This document shows positions 1 to 7,912 of a stretch of 14,411 nucleotides of DNA, in pieces; within the stretch, counting starts at the first letter, position 1, and each line of letters begins with the position of its first letter. The stretch lies in the NCBI GenBank assembly GCA_964415045.1, contig CAYPZL010000147.1:1-14411 (forward strand), written 5' to 3'. The notes under the pieces are model-generated. The model did not search any database. It was given only the letters and a program-made list of their open reading frames with translations, and had not been told where the DNA came from. The stretch comes from CAYPZL01 sp964415045 (GTDB lineage: Bacteria; Planctomycetota; Phycisphaerae; Sedimentisphaerales; Anaerobacaceae). Position numbers and translations under genes: made by a program.

Positions 1-28
1 TCCTTGACAACCGGCAGCCTTTCATGAA

Positions 29-89
29 TAGGATGGGCTTTAGCCCATGCTGTCACCGACAGGATCTGCATGGGCTGAAGCCCATCCTA
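29..89. repeat. REP-like inverted repeat with two nested palindromes
   Basis: Two 22-bp arms (29-50 and 68-89) are inverted copies of each other with one mismatch, separated by 17 bp. Each arm is itself a small palindrome: GGGCTTTAGCCC on the left and GGGCTGAAGCCC on the right, both inside ATGGGC...GCCCAT. The DNA can therefore fold as one long hairpin or as two short ones. This layout is typical of REP/BIME elements mobilised by RAYT-type (REP-associated tyrosine) transposases. No such transposase is in the window. The element lies about 85 bp beyond the stop codon of the minus-strand hydrolase gene and could stop transcription or protect the mRNA 3' end there. Confidence 0.7.
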
Positions 90-173
90 CAAGGCTCCCA
101 GATCTGCGCTGCCCCGAGTGTGCGCTCAGCGGGCTCTACGTAGGTGAGTTCCTGTGATCGGTGTTGGGGGTCT
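90..173. other. short gene-free stretch after the hydrolase gene
   Basis: These 84 bp separate the REP-like element from the stop codon of the minus-strand hydrolase. I see no open frame, T-run terminator or other signal here. Confidence 0.5.
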
Positions 174-1403
<1,230 letters not shown>

Positions 1404-1415
1404 GGCGTATCCCCT

Positions 1416-2948
1416 CTATGCCTGAGCGAGCAGCAGCTCCACGGCCGAGACGGAGGCGGCCGGGAAGGACCACTCGCTGCTGCCGGCGAGTTTCTTCTCC
1501 ACGGGCTTGATTTCGTCGGGGCGGGTCTGGATGACCTCGAACTCGGGGTCGGCGGCCATCTCGAAGATCCGGCCGGAGCGGATCGGCCGGCCGGCGACGT
1601 CCAGCCTGGCCCGGATCGCTCGCTTTCGGCTCGTGTTCACCACGTGCAGAAAGAGCGTCTCGCCGGTGCGGCTGGCCGTGACGTCCAGGGCGTCCGGGGC
1701 CTTGGTGACAGTGACGGCCCGTTCGCCCGTGTGATGGCGATAGAGGCTCATCACCAGCGCCACGGGCATCAGATACGATTTGCCGCGCGGGACGGGGATC
1801 ATGATCGCGTTGACCTGCCAGCGGGTGCCGCAGAAGTCGGCGAGCGTGGCGATCTTGAGCCTGTCGCCGTGGCGCTCGTGGACGTTGAGCAGGCGGGCGT
1901 TGGCCACGCCGGCCGCCCAGGTCGAGAGGACCTCGCAGCGGTTGCGCCCGGGCAGGGCGAAGTGACATTCGGTCAGCGCCAGAGGGGTGTCGAAGCCGGC
2001 GGTCTGCTCGCGCATCCACTGGATGCGGGCCTCGTGCACGTTGCGCGCGTTCATGAGCCGCTCCCAGGTCCAGGCGGGGTCCTTGCGGTACTCGATGTCG
2101 CGCAGGGGCGAGTTGGGCAGGCCGCGATCGGGGTTGAACATGTGGTGGAAGGCGATGTACTGGAGGTGCTCGCCGGCGGTTTCGAGGATCCGGCGAGCCC
2201 AGCCGCTGTCGCCCCAGCCGATGAGCCGGAGATCGGGATCGCGCCGGCGCATGGCCTTGGCGAAGGCGATGGTTCGCTCGGCGGCCTTGTCGGCCTTCCA
2301 CGTGCCGCCGTAGGAGGTCTCGTTGCCGAGTTGCCAGAGCTTGAGGTTGAAGGGTTCTTTGGCGCCGTTGGCGATACGGTCGCGGTTGTCGGGGTTGTTG
2401 CAGTAGTCGACCCAGTCGGCGGCTTCCTCGGGCCCGGCGCAGCGGTCGTTGCCCTTGGCGTCTCTGGCGAAGCGGGGCTTGCCGTCCGACTCGAAGTTGA
2501 CGCAGTAGAACGGCTCGGCGCCGGTTTGGCGGGCGAAATCGACGAACTCGTGCGTGCCGACCTGGCTCGTGTCGAGGCCTCCCCAGCAGGTGTTGAGGTA
2601 GGGCTGCCGCTGGTCACGCGGGCCGACACCCTCGCGCCAGCGGTAGTAGGAGGCCAGGCAGCCGCCCCAGCGCAGGAGGGGCGTTCCGAGCCTGCGCGTG
2701 GCTTCGATGACGTCCCGGCGCCAGCAGTCACGTCCGAAGTCCCAGGCCGCGGCGACTGACCCATCCGTCGTCCCCAGCGGTTCCATGAACTGCATGTAAA
2801 GATAGGGCGACAGCTCGAATCGCGGCTCGGGATCGACTGCGATCAGTGCTGTCGGGTCGGCCGCGCGAGCCGGGCGGATCGTCAAGCCCGCCGCTCCCGC
2901 CGCCATCGCCTTCATGAGATTCCGTCGCGTGGTGGTTCGTTCTCTCAT
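1416..2948 (-). CDS. Tat-exported GH51 alpha-L-arabinofuranosidase
   Basis: 510 aa. Family GH51 enzymes release terminal L-arabinofuranose from arabinan, arabinoxylan or pectin side chains by a retaining mechanism. A Tat-like signal (TTTRRNLMKAMAAGAAGL, 5-22, then a run ending ARAA) predicts export, probably to the periplasm. The catalytic (beta/alpha)8 barrel covers about residues 40-415. WQLGNE (205-210) gives the acid/base Glu210, and LTECHF (325-330) gives the nucleophile Glu327, where classical members have DEW. HERHGD and ANLADFCG-type barrel segments follow, then a C-terminal beta-sandwich (about 425-510) ending VSAVELLLA. The start is set by GAAAGGAG (complement of 2958-2965), 9 nt upstream. 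It is the first gene of a two-gene minus-strand unit with the hydrolase, 12 bp away, and is divergent from the GH28-like gene. Family assignment is firm; arabinose specificity is inferred. Confidence 0.88.
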   Translation of the reverse strand: MRERTTTRRNLMKAMAAGAAGLTIRPARAADPTALIAVDPEPRFELSPYLYMQFMEPLGTTDGSVAAAWDFGRDCWRRDVIEATRRLGTPLLRWGGCLASYYRWREGVGPRDQRQPYLNTCWGGLDTSQVGTHEFVDFARQTGAEPFYCVNFESDGKPRFARDAKGNDRCAGPEEAADWVDYCNNPDNRDRIANGAKEPFNLKLWQLGNETSYGGTWKADKAAERTIAFAKAMRRRDPDLRLIGWGDSGWARRILETAGEHLQYIAFHHMFNPDRGLPNSPLRDIEYRKDPAWTWERLMNARNVHEARIQWMREQTAGFDTPLALTECHFALPGRNRCEVLSTWAAGVANARLLNVHERHGDRLKIATLADFCGTRWQVNAIMIPVPRGKSYLMPVALVMSLYRHHTGERAVTVTKAPDALDVTASRTGETLFLHVVNTSRKRAIRARLDVAGRPIRSGRIFEMAADPEFEVIQTRPDEIKPVEKKLAGSSEWSFPAASVSAVELLLAQA

Positions 2949-3169
2949 CTCGACCGGCTCCTTTCTTCGTTCGTGTGCAAAGATCCTATCCGCAAACGTG
3001 ACAGAACCATGCTAATCGGACGGCCGGGTTCCTTCCAGTCTTTTCGGTTTCGGTGCAAGACCGTTAGAACGCGGAGGCGCTTTACTTCACAAGGCTGATG
3101 TGCTTTACTGGTTTTCGTGTGGGCAGGGACAGGGTGCGGCAAGGCAGGTGGATCAAAGGAAATGATTCG
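2949..3169. promoter_or_regulatory. divergent intergenic region between GH51 and GH28-like genes
   Basis: This 221-bp spacer must hold the promoters of both divergent glycosidase genes unless either is read from further away. Both Shine-Dalgarno sites are clear (2958-2965 on the minus strand, 3155-3160 on the plus strand). I could not identify a convincing -35/-10 pair on either strand, so the promoters may use an alternative sigma factor. Confidence 0.45.
3155..3160 (+). promoter_or_regulatory. ribosome binding site that fixes the GH28-like start
   Basis: AAAGGA lies 9 nt before the ATG at 3170. The frame is open from an ATG at 3098, but that start has no such site and would place 24 polar residues before a clear signal peptide. 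The 3170 start is therefore preferred. Confidence 0.75.
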
Positions 3170-4852
3170 ATGAGACGTGTAAATCGCGTTTTGCGAACAT
3201 TGATCGTGGCGTCTCTGACGCTGTTTCAGACGGCGCTCGGCGCGGGTAGGGGCGCGTTCGACGTGCGCGAGTATGGCGCGGCGGGCGATGGGAAGGCTCT
3301 CGATACCGAGGCGATCAACGAGGCGATCGACGCCTGCGCGGCCGCCGGCGGGGGGCGGGTGTTGCTCAAGCCCGGGCGATATCTTTGTGGGACAGTGCAC
3401 CTGAAGAGTCACGTCACACTGTTTCTCGAAGCGGGCGCTGTCCTGGTCGGGACCGAGGATCTTGATCTCTATCAGCAACCGAAAGTGCCGGGGTACATGC
3501 CTGAAGCCACGTGGGGCAAATGGCATCGGGGATTGATCCTGGGTCATGGCGCCGAGGACATTGGGATTGCCGGCCAGGGGATCATCGATGGGAACAAGGT
3601 CTTCGACCCGACGGGCGAGGAGCGGATGCGCGGGCCGCACACTTTCGTTTTCGTCGATTGCCGCGGCGTCACTGTGCGGGACGTTTCTTTCGTGGACTCC
3701 GCGAATTACGCCATCTTCTTCCAGGTTAGCGACGAGGTGGAGATTCGCAACGTCAAATTCGCGGGCGGCTGGGACGGGGTGCATTTTCGCGGGGCGCCGC
3801 AGCGGCCCTGTCGGGACGTGAGCATCGCAGGCTGTCGCTTCTACACAGGCGACGACTGCATCGCCGGTCGCTACTGGGAGGATGTGCTGATCGCCGATTG
3901 CATCATCAATTCCTCCTGCAACGGAATCCGGCTCATCGGACCGGCCCGCCAGGTGACCATCCGTGACTGTCTGTTTTATGGTCCCGGCGTTCATCCGCAC
4001 CGCACGTCCAACCGCCACAACATGCTGGCGGGGATCAACCTTCAGCCGGGAGCCTGGGACGTGACGAGAGGCGATCTCGACGCGGTCCGAATCTCGGACG
4101 TCACGATGCACAATGTCGCGACGCCGTTCCACTTTTCGTTGAAGCCGGGCAACACGGCCGGGCGCGTCACCGTTAGCCGCGCCGCAGCCACGGGGGTGTA
4201 TCGCGCCGCCTGCTCGGTGGAAAGCTGGGCCGAGACGCCGTTCGCCGACGTGGTCTTTCGGGACGTCAGCGTCGAATTCGAAGGCGGTGGAACCGTCCGG
4301 AAAGAGCACGAGCAGGTCAAAGCGCCCGGCGTCGACGCCCGGGTGCTGCCCGCCTGGGGCTTCTACGTCCGAAACGTGGGGAATCTCTGTTTCGAGAACG
4401 TCCGTTTGAGCTGCGCGAAGGAGGACCAGCGGCCTGTGATGATCTGCGAAGGCGTCAAACGCCTCACGTTTAATGACTTCGCGTTTTCGCGTTCGGCCAA
4501 GGCTGCGGAACTGTTTTTTCTCGGTGACGTCGAGCACCTTTGGTCGCACGGTGAGAGCCTTCCGCTCGTGCAACCGCGCTGCACCGTGCTGAGACTCAAG
4601 TCATCCGGGAAGACCGACCGGTTTGTGGCGGGCCGGCCTTTTTCAGCCGTCGTAACAGTGACCAATTCCGATCGCGAGGGCCTCGGGCGGATTGACCTGT
4701 GGGTGGCAGGGCGTACGATCACCAACTGGGTTTGGTTGCGTCCGAACGAGGAGAAGGACGTTGTTTTCGGTGGGCTCACGGTCTCTGTCCCCGGGACGCA
4801 CGAAATCACGGCAGGAAACCTTCGGCATGTGCTTCACTTTGCAGACAAATAG
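3170..4852 (+). CDS. secreted GH28-like right-handed beta-helix protein (polygalacturonase family)
   Basis: 560 aa. A Sec signal peptide (about 1-24) precedes FDVREYGAAGDGKALDTEAINEAI (30-53), the classic N-terminal motif of GH28/pectate-lyase-like beta-helices. Parallel beta-helix coils fill about residues 55-470 with recurrent V-x-I/V-x-D/N turns. GH28 active-site landmarks are partly kept: WDG (201-203, the NTD-loop Asp202) and TGDDC (226-230, Asp228/Asp229). The family's GHG histidine loop reads CNG (250-252), with Asn251 in place of His, followed by IRLIG rather than RIK. About residues 475-555 look like a CARDB-type Ig domain (AVVTVTNSD...). A pectic or other uronic-acid-containing substrate is likely from family and context, but the altered loop leaves hydrolysis of ordinary polygalacturonan uncertain; it may be a lyase, a noncanonical GH28 or inactive. 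Divergent from GH51. Confidence 0.8.
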   Translation: MRRVNRVLRTLIVASLTLFQTALGAGRGAFDVREYGAAGDGKALDTEAINEAIDACAAAGGGRVLLKPGRYLCGTVHLKSHVTLFLEAGAVLVGTEDLDLYQQPKVPGYMPEATWGKWHRGLILGHGAEDIGIAGQGIIDGNKVFDPTGEERMRGPHTFVFVDCRGVTVRDVSFVDSANYAIFFQVSDEVEIRNVKFAGGWDGVHFRGAPQRPCRDVSIAGCRFYTGDDCIAGRYWEDVLIADCIINSSCNGIRLIGPARQVTIRDCLFYGPGVHPHRTSNRHNMLAGINLQPGAWDVTRGDLDAVRISDVTMHNVATPFHFSLKPGNTAGRVTVSRAAATGVYRAACSVESWAETPFADVVFRDVSVEFEGGGTVRKEHEQVKAPGVDARVLPAWGFYVRNVGNLCFENVRLSCAKEDQRPVMICEGVKRLTFNDFAFSRSAKAAELFFLGDVEHLWSHGESLPLVQPRCTVLRLKSSGKTDRFVAGRPFSAVVTVTNSDREGLGRIDLWVAGRTITNWVWLRPNEEKDVVFGGLTVSVPGTHEITAGNLRHVLHFADK

Positions 4853-4901
4853 CAGCCCTCCGGTGGCTTACCCGCGCTCTCAACAGTCTGACGGTGCTGC
4901 C

Positions 4902-4930
4902 TTGCAATTGGCCTGATCTCTCGGTATAGT
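4902..4930 (+). promoter_or_regulatory. sigma-70-type promoter candidate for the Tat-exported oxidoreductase
   Basis: TTGCAA (4902-4907) and TATAGT (4925-4930) are separated by 17 bp, close to the TTGACA/TATAAT consensus. The predicted transcript would start near 4937 and carry a leader of about 45 nt before the ATG at 4982. It lies in the 129-bp gap after the GH28-like gene, so the oxidoreductase can be transcribed independently of it. Confidence 0.6.
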
Positions 4931-4981
4931 CGTTGGGCGTAACGCAGTATCCATCTTGAGTTGCCTTTGAGGAGAGATGCC

Positions 4982-6331
4982 ATGGATCGTCGTGAATTTC
5001 TTCGAGCGACCGCCGCCGGATTGGCCGCGTCCACCATGGGCGGCGTGGCTCCCGCTTTTTCCGAGCCCAAACCTCGGCGCGTCGGCCTGATCGGGACCGG
5101 CTGGTACGGCAAGGCTGCGCTGCTTCGCCTGTTGCAGGTGGAGCCGGCCGAGGTCGTGGCCCTGTGCGACGTGGACAGCCGCATGCTGGCCGAGGCCGCC
5201 CAGATCGTTGCGGGCCGGCAGAAATCGAAGAAAACGCCGCGCACCTACGGCGACTACCGCAAGATGCTCCAGCGGGAAGAACTCGACATCGTGCACGTCG
5301 CAACGCCCGACCACTGGCACGCGCTGGCGATGATCGCCGCCGTCAAGGCCGGGGCCGACGTATATGTCGAGAAGCCCATCTGTCACGACGTCGTCGAGGG
5401 ACAGGCCATGCTGGCGGCGGCGCGCAAGTACAAGCGCGTCGTGCAGGTCAATATGCAGCGGCGCAGCACGCCCCACCTCATCGAGGCACGGGACCGCATC
5501 ATCAAAGAAGGCAAGCTTGGCAAGATCGCCTACGCCGAGATCTGCTGCTATTATCACATGCGGGCCCGGGGCAATCCGCCGGACACGACCCCGCCCGAAT
5601 ACCTCGACTGGGAGATGTGGACGGGACCTGCTCCGATGCGGCCCTACAACCGGATTGCCCACCCCCGCGGCTGGCGCGCCTTCATGGAATACAGCAACGG
5701 GATCGTCGGTGACATGTGCGTGCACATGCTCGATATGGTTCGCTGGATGCTCGATTTGGGCTGGCCCAAGCGCATCAGCTCCTCCGGCGGAATCCTCGTC
5801 GACAAGGACAGCAAGGCCAACATCACCGACACCCAGACCGCCACGTTCGATTTCGGCGATGTGCCCGTGATCTGGACGCACCGCACGTGGGGACACGCGG
5901 CCGATCCGGACTATCCCTGGGCGGCCTTCATCTACGGGGACAAGGGCACGCTCAAGGCCGACGTCCACAAGTACGACTTCATCCCGCGCGGCCAGGGCGA
6001 GCGGGCCCACGGCGATGCACTCTACGAGTACGACAAGTTCCCCGAGGATGAGACCGAGAAGGACCTGGAGCGTCACGTAGCCTCCGCCGTGCGGCGGCAT
6101 TATAAGAACTTCCTGGCGGCGATTGATTCGCGCGGCAGACCCGTCTCGGATATCGAGGAAGGCTACATCACCGCCACGAGCTGCATCCTGGCCAATATCG
6201 CCTGTGACCTCGGTCGCACGCTGACCTGGGACCCGGATGCGGCCCGCGTCGTCGGCGACGACGAGGCCAACCGCTTGCTGCGCAGCCCATACCGCAGCCC
6301 CTGGATACATCCCGATCCCAAAACCGTCTGA
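4982..6331 (+). CDS. Tat-exported Gfo/Idh/MocA family oxidoreductase
   Basis: 449 aa. Members are NAD(P)-dependent sugar or polyol oxidoreductases; exported ones resemble glucose-fructose oxidoreductase, which keeps its cofactor tightly bound. MDRREFLRATAAGLAAS (1-17) is a Tat signal. The Rossmann domain shows VGLIGTGWYG (34-43), VVALCDVD (58-65), HVATPDHWH (105-113) and EKPICHD (130-136), containing the usual catalytic-lineage lysine. The C-terminal alpha/beta domain has NMQRRS (157-162) and GDMCVHMLDMVRW (243-255), matching the GDxxxHxxD region of the family. The start at 4982 is chosen over 4961 because GAGGAGAG (4969-4976) sits 5 nt upstream and the shorter form begins directly with the Tat motif. 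The context with GH51 and GH28-like enzymes suggests a sugar released from the polysaccharide as substrate; this is inference. Confidence 0.88.
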   Translation: MDRREFLRATAAGLAASTMGGVAPAFSEPKPRRVGLIGTGWYGKAALLRLLQVEPAEVVALCDVDSRMLAEAAQIVAGRQKSKKTPRTYGDYRKMLQREELDIVHVATPDHWHALAMIAAVKAGADVYVEKPICHDVVEGQAMLAAARKYKRVVQVNMQRRSTPHLIEARDRIIKEGKLGKIAYAEICCYYHMRARGNPPDTTPPEYLDWEMWTGPAPMRPYNRIAHPRGWRAFMEYSNGIVGDMCVHMLDMVRWMLDLGWPKRISSSGGILVDKDSKANITDTQTATFDFGDVPVIWTHRTWGHAADPDYPWAAFIYGDKGTLKADVHKYDFIPRGQGERAHGDALYEYDKFPEDETEKDLERHVASAVRRHYKNFLAAIDSRGRPVSDIEEGYITATSCILANIACDLGRTLTWDPDAARVVGDDEANRLLRSPYRSPWIHPDPKTV

Positions 6332-6463
6332 CCGCAGTTGCAGACAGTCCTCGCGTTGTCTCGCAGGCTTTGTGTAGCCCGCAGGCGTTTGTGAAACGCG
6401 TGAGAAGACGCCGTGCGCGCCAGACTCGGCGAAATCTTCTTGCCGTTTTGTGAAATCCCGCAC

Positions 6464-6502
6464 AAGAACGCCGTTATTGGCCAGCGGCGGCCGTTCTTTC
6501 TT
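6464..6502 (+). terminator. terminator-like hairpin downstream of the exported oxidoreductase
   Basis: AAGAACGCCG (6464-6473) pairs with CGGCCGTTCTT (6488-6498) with one bulged base. A 14-nt loop lies between, and a T-rich tail (TTCTTTCTT, 6494-6502) overlaps the 3' end of the stem. It lies about 130 bp beyond the oxidoreductase stop codon. The tail is interrupted by C residues, so strength is uncertain. A smaller perfect hairpin, GCGTTT/AAACGC (6385-6399), lies upstream without a T-run. Confidence 0.4.
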
Positions 6503-6535
6503 GGCCGTTATCGTGATAAATTTGTCGATTTTTTC

Positions 6536-6563
6536 TTGCGGCGGATTCCGATGTAAGTATAAT
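6536..6563 (+). promoter_or_regulatory. isolated promoter with perfect TATAAT box, no gene following
   Basis: TTGCGG (6536-6541), a 16-bp spacer and TATAAT (6558-6563) make the best -10 box in the window. No credible protein-coding gene follows on the plus strand before the convergent gene ends at 7007. The start point would be near 6570. Confidence 0.5.
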
Positions 6564-6569
6564 TACGTA

Positions 6570-6893
6570 AGTGGAAACACGTACGTTGCTGGGCTTTTTG
6601 TCCTGGCAGCCAGGGAGTTCACGAAAGGGAGGGCGCCTGTACGGTGGTGGGGCGAGTTCCGTGGAGTTGAGGTTTTTCTCCGGCCCGGCGCGGACAACGG
6701 CACGCGGGTATCTCTGGTGATGGTGTGCGACTGGATATGACCGACCGGCGCATCATCGAGAGATGGAAGTCGCCGACCGCACACGGGTTTCCTGGCGGTT
6801 GGCATCCCAACGGTCCTGGGCAAAGAATGGATCACATCGCGGTACCGCGGGGCCTGTGCAGCAGGAGAGCATAGGCCCCGCGCCTTCGTTTTT
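6570..6893 (+). ncRNA. candidate free-standing structured RNA, family unknown
   Basis: The segment is bounded by the promoter at 6536-6563 and a 14-bp terminator-like hairpin with a T-run at 6846-6893, giving a predicted transcript of about 320 nt. Internal hairpins include CCTGG-CAG-CCAGG (near 6604-6616), GTTGG-CATC-CCAAC (6798-6811) and a perfect 12-bp palindrome CGCGGTACCGCG (6838-6849). A GAAA-tetraloop hairpin, ACGTAAGTG/CACGTACGT (6565-6586), spans the predicted start, so it would be only partly transcribed. I found none of the conserved core motifs of RNase P RNA, tmRNA or SRP RNA. It may also be a relic of a decayed gene. Low confidence. Confidence 0.3.
6846..6893 (+). terminator. 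GC-rich hairpin with T-run ending the candidate RNA
   Basis: CGCGGGGCCTGTGC (6846-6859) pairs with GCATAGGCCCCGCG (6869-6882) over 14 bp with a single G-T wobble. The loop is 9 nt, and TTTTT follows at 6889-6893. The 6-nt gap between stem and T-run is longer than in a textbook intrinsic terminator. It lies between a plus-strand promoter and a convergent minus-strand gene. Confidence 0.5.
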
Positions 6894-7006
6894 CCTCCCA
6901 GGTGACTTCGTCGCATGGTCGCGGACCGTTACTCCGGACAGGTCCGTGACGGGATTTGTGATGATAGAGTGCGTATCGGCTGCAAAGAAGAAGTTTGCGT
7001 CGGCGG
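6894..7006. other. convergent spacer with small inverted repeats
   Basis: CGGACC (6922-6927) can pair with GGTCCG (6941-6946), or alternatively CGGAC (6935-6939) with GTCCG (6942-6946). Neither is followed by a T-run on either strand. I see no clear intrinsic terminator for the minus-strand C26 gene and no open frame worth calling. Confidence 0.35.
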
Positions 7007-7912
7007 TCAGTCCGTAACGTTCTGTCGAGCTCGATCGACGAGGGCTTTGAAGACGTTGTGCTGGACTTCTTCATCGAGCGTGAGTTCGGGATGCCACTGC
7101 AGGCCGATGATCCATCCCGGGCCCGCGGCGGTGTCGGCCTCGATGGCTTCGACCACGTCTCCGGGACCGGTGGCGGCGATTCTGATCCCTTCGCCGAGCG
7201 TACCGACCGCTTGCCCGTGCAGGCTCACGACTTTGGGTAGACTCGTGACGCCGAGGATGCCCGCAAGGGCGCTGTCCGGGACCAGTTCGACCGCGTGGCC
7301 GCTCAGATCGAAGTGACGTCCCTTCACATCCGGTTCTTCGCGCAGGTTTCGCACGGTCCCGCCCAGCGCGACGTTGAGGATCTGGCACCCGCGACAGATG
7401 CCGACGATAGGTAAGCCACGTTTTTTCGCGGCGCGAATGAGGGCGATCTCGAAGTCGTCACGGAGCCGATGCACAAGCATGGTGGCGTCGGATTGGCCGC
7501 CATAGACGTTGGGGTCGATGTCACCTCCGCCGGCCAGAAGAACAGCGTCGATCCTCTCGGTTTCGAGCAGAGCCTCCACAGCCTGCGGATCGACTTCGGG
7601 GTCGCCGGCCGCATCGGGACGCAGCACGATGAGGCGCCCGCCCGCTTGCGCCATCACGCGCTGGTACGTGACGTCAGTGACGCCGATCCAGCCGATGAGG
7701 CTGTTATCCAGTGAGAAGGCGATGCGCGGCGCGTCGGCAGGCAGCCGCGTGCTTACCCATCGCGGGTAGACGAAGCGAAGCGCCGCGTAGATGCTCAGGA
7801 TGATGCCGGTCAAGATGACCAGCGCTACGCCTATGCGATGGAGCCGGCGCCGCCGGCGTCTTCGCGGCCGGGCTGTGTCCTTCGAGTCCGGGGTCTCTGC
7901 GCTACTGCTCAT
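7007..7912 (-). CDS. membrane-anchored C26 peptidase (gamma-glutamyl hydrolase/PuuD-like class I amidotransferase fold)
   Basis: 301 aa. Peptidase C26 enzymes hydrolyse gamma-glutamyl amide bonds (folate polyglutamates, gamma-glutamyl-GABA). The catalytic domain (about 60-300) has AVLLAGGGDIDP (123-134), the nucleophile elbow GICRGCQ (171-177, Cys173), and QWHPE (272-276) with His274 and Glu276; the triad is complete. Unusually, it starts with a charged stretch containing a run of seven Arg (17-23), then one hydrophobic segment (about 28-47). By the positive-inside rule this makes an N-in anchor with the enzyme outside the cytoplasmic membrane. The start ATG (7912) overlaps the end of the ATP-grasp gene by 11 bp and has only a weak Shine-Dalgarno site, so translation is probably coupled. 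It is the last gene of the four-gene minus-strand cluster. Confidence 0.87.
   Translation of the reverse strand: MSSSAETPDSKDTARPRRRRRRRLHRIGVALVILTGIILSIYAALRFVYPRWVSTRLPADAPRIAFSLDNSLIGWIGVTDVTYQRVMAQAGGRLIVLRPDAAGDPEVDPQAVEALLETERIDAVLLAGGGDIDPNVYGGQSDATMLVHRLRDDFEIALIRAAKKRGLPIVGICRGCQILNVALGGTVRNLREEPDVKGRHFDLSGHAVELVPDSALAGILGVTSLPKVVSLHGQAVGTLGEGIRIAATGPGDVVEAIEADTAAGPGWIIGLQWHPELTLDEEVQHNVFKALVDRARQNVTD

Noticed and set aside
3098..3169. Earlier start for the GH28-like protein
   Set aside because: It would put polar residues before the signal peptide and lacks a ribosome-binding site.
2945..4573. 542-residue minus-strand frame opposite the GH28-like gene
   Set aside because: It has no family motif and is a shadow of a gene with clear GH28 landmarks.
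6570..6893. RNase P RNA, tmRNA or SRP RNA
   Set aside because: I looked for their conserved core motifs and did not find them on either strand.
6450..7017. Small open frames of 80-120 residues in the gene-free stretch
   Set aside because: None has a family motif, a convincing ribosome-binding site or a protein-like pattern, and they overlap the structured segment.
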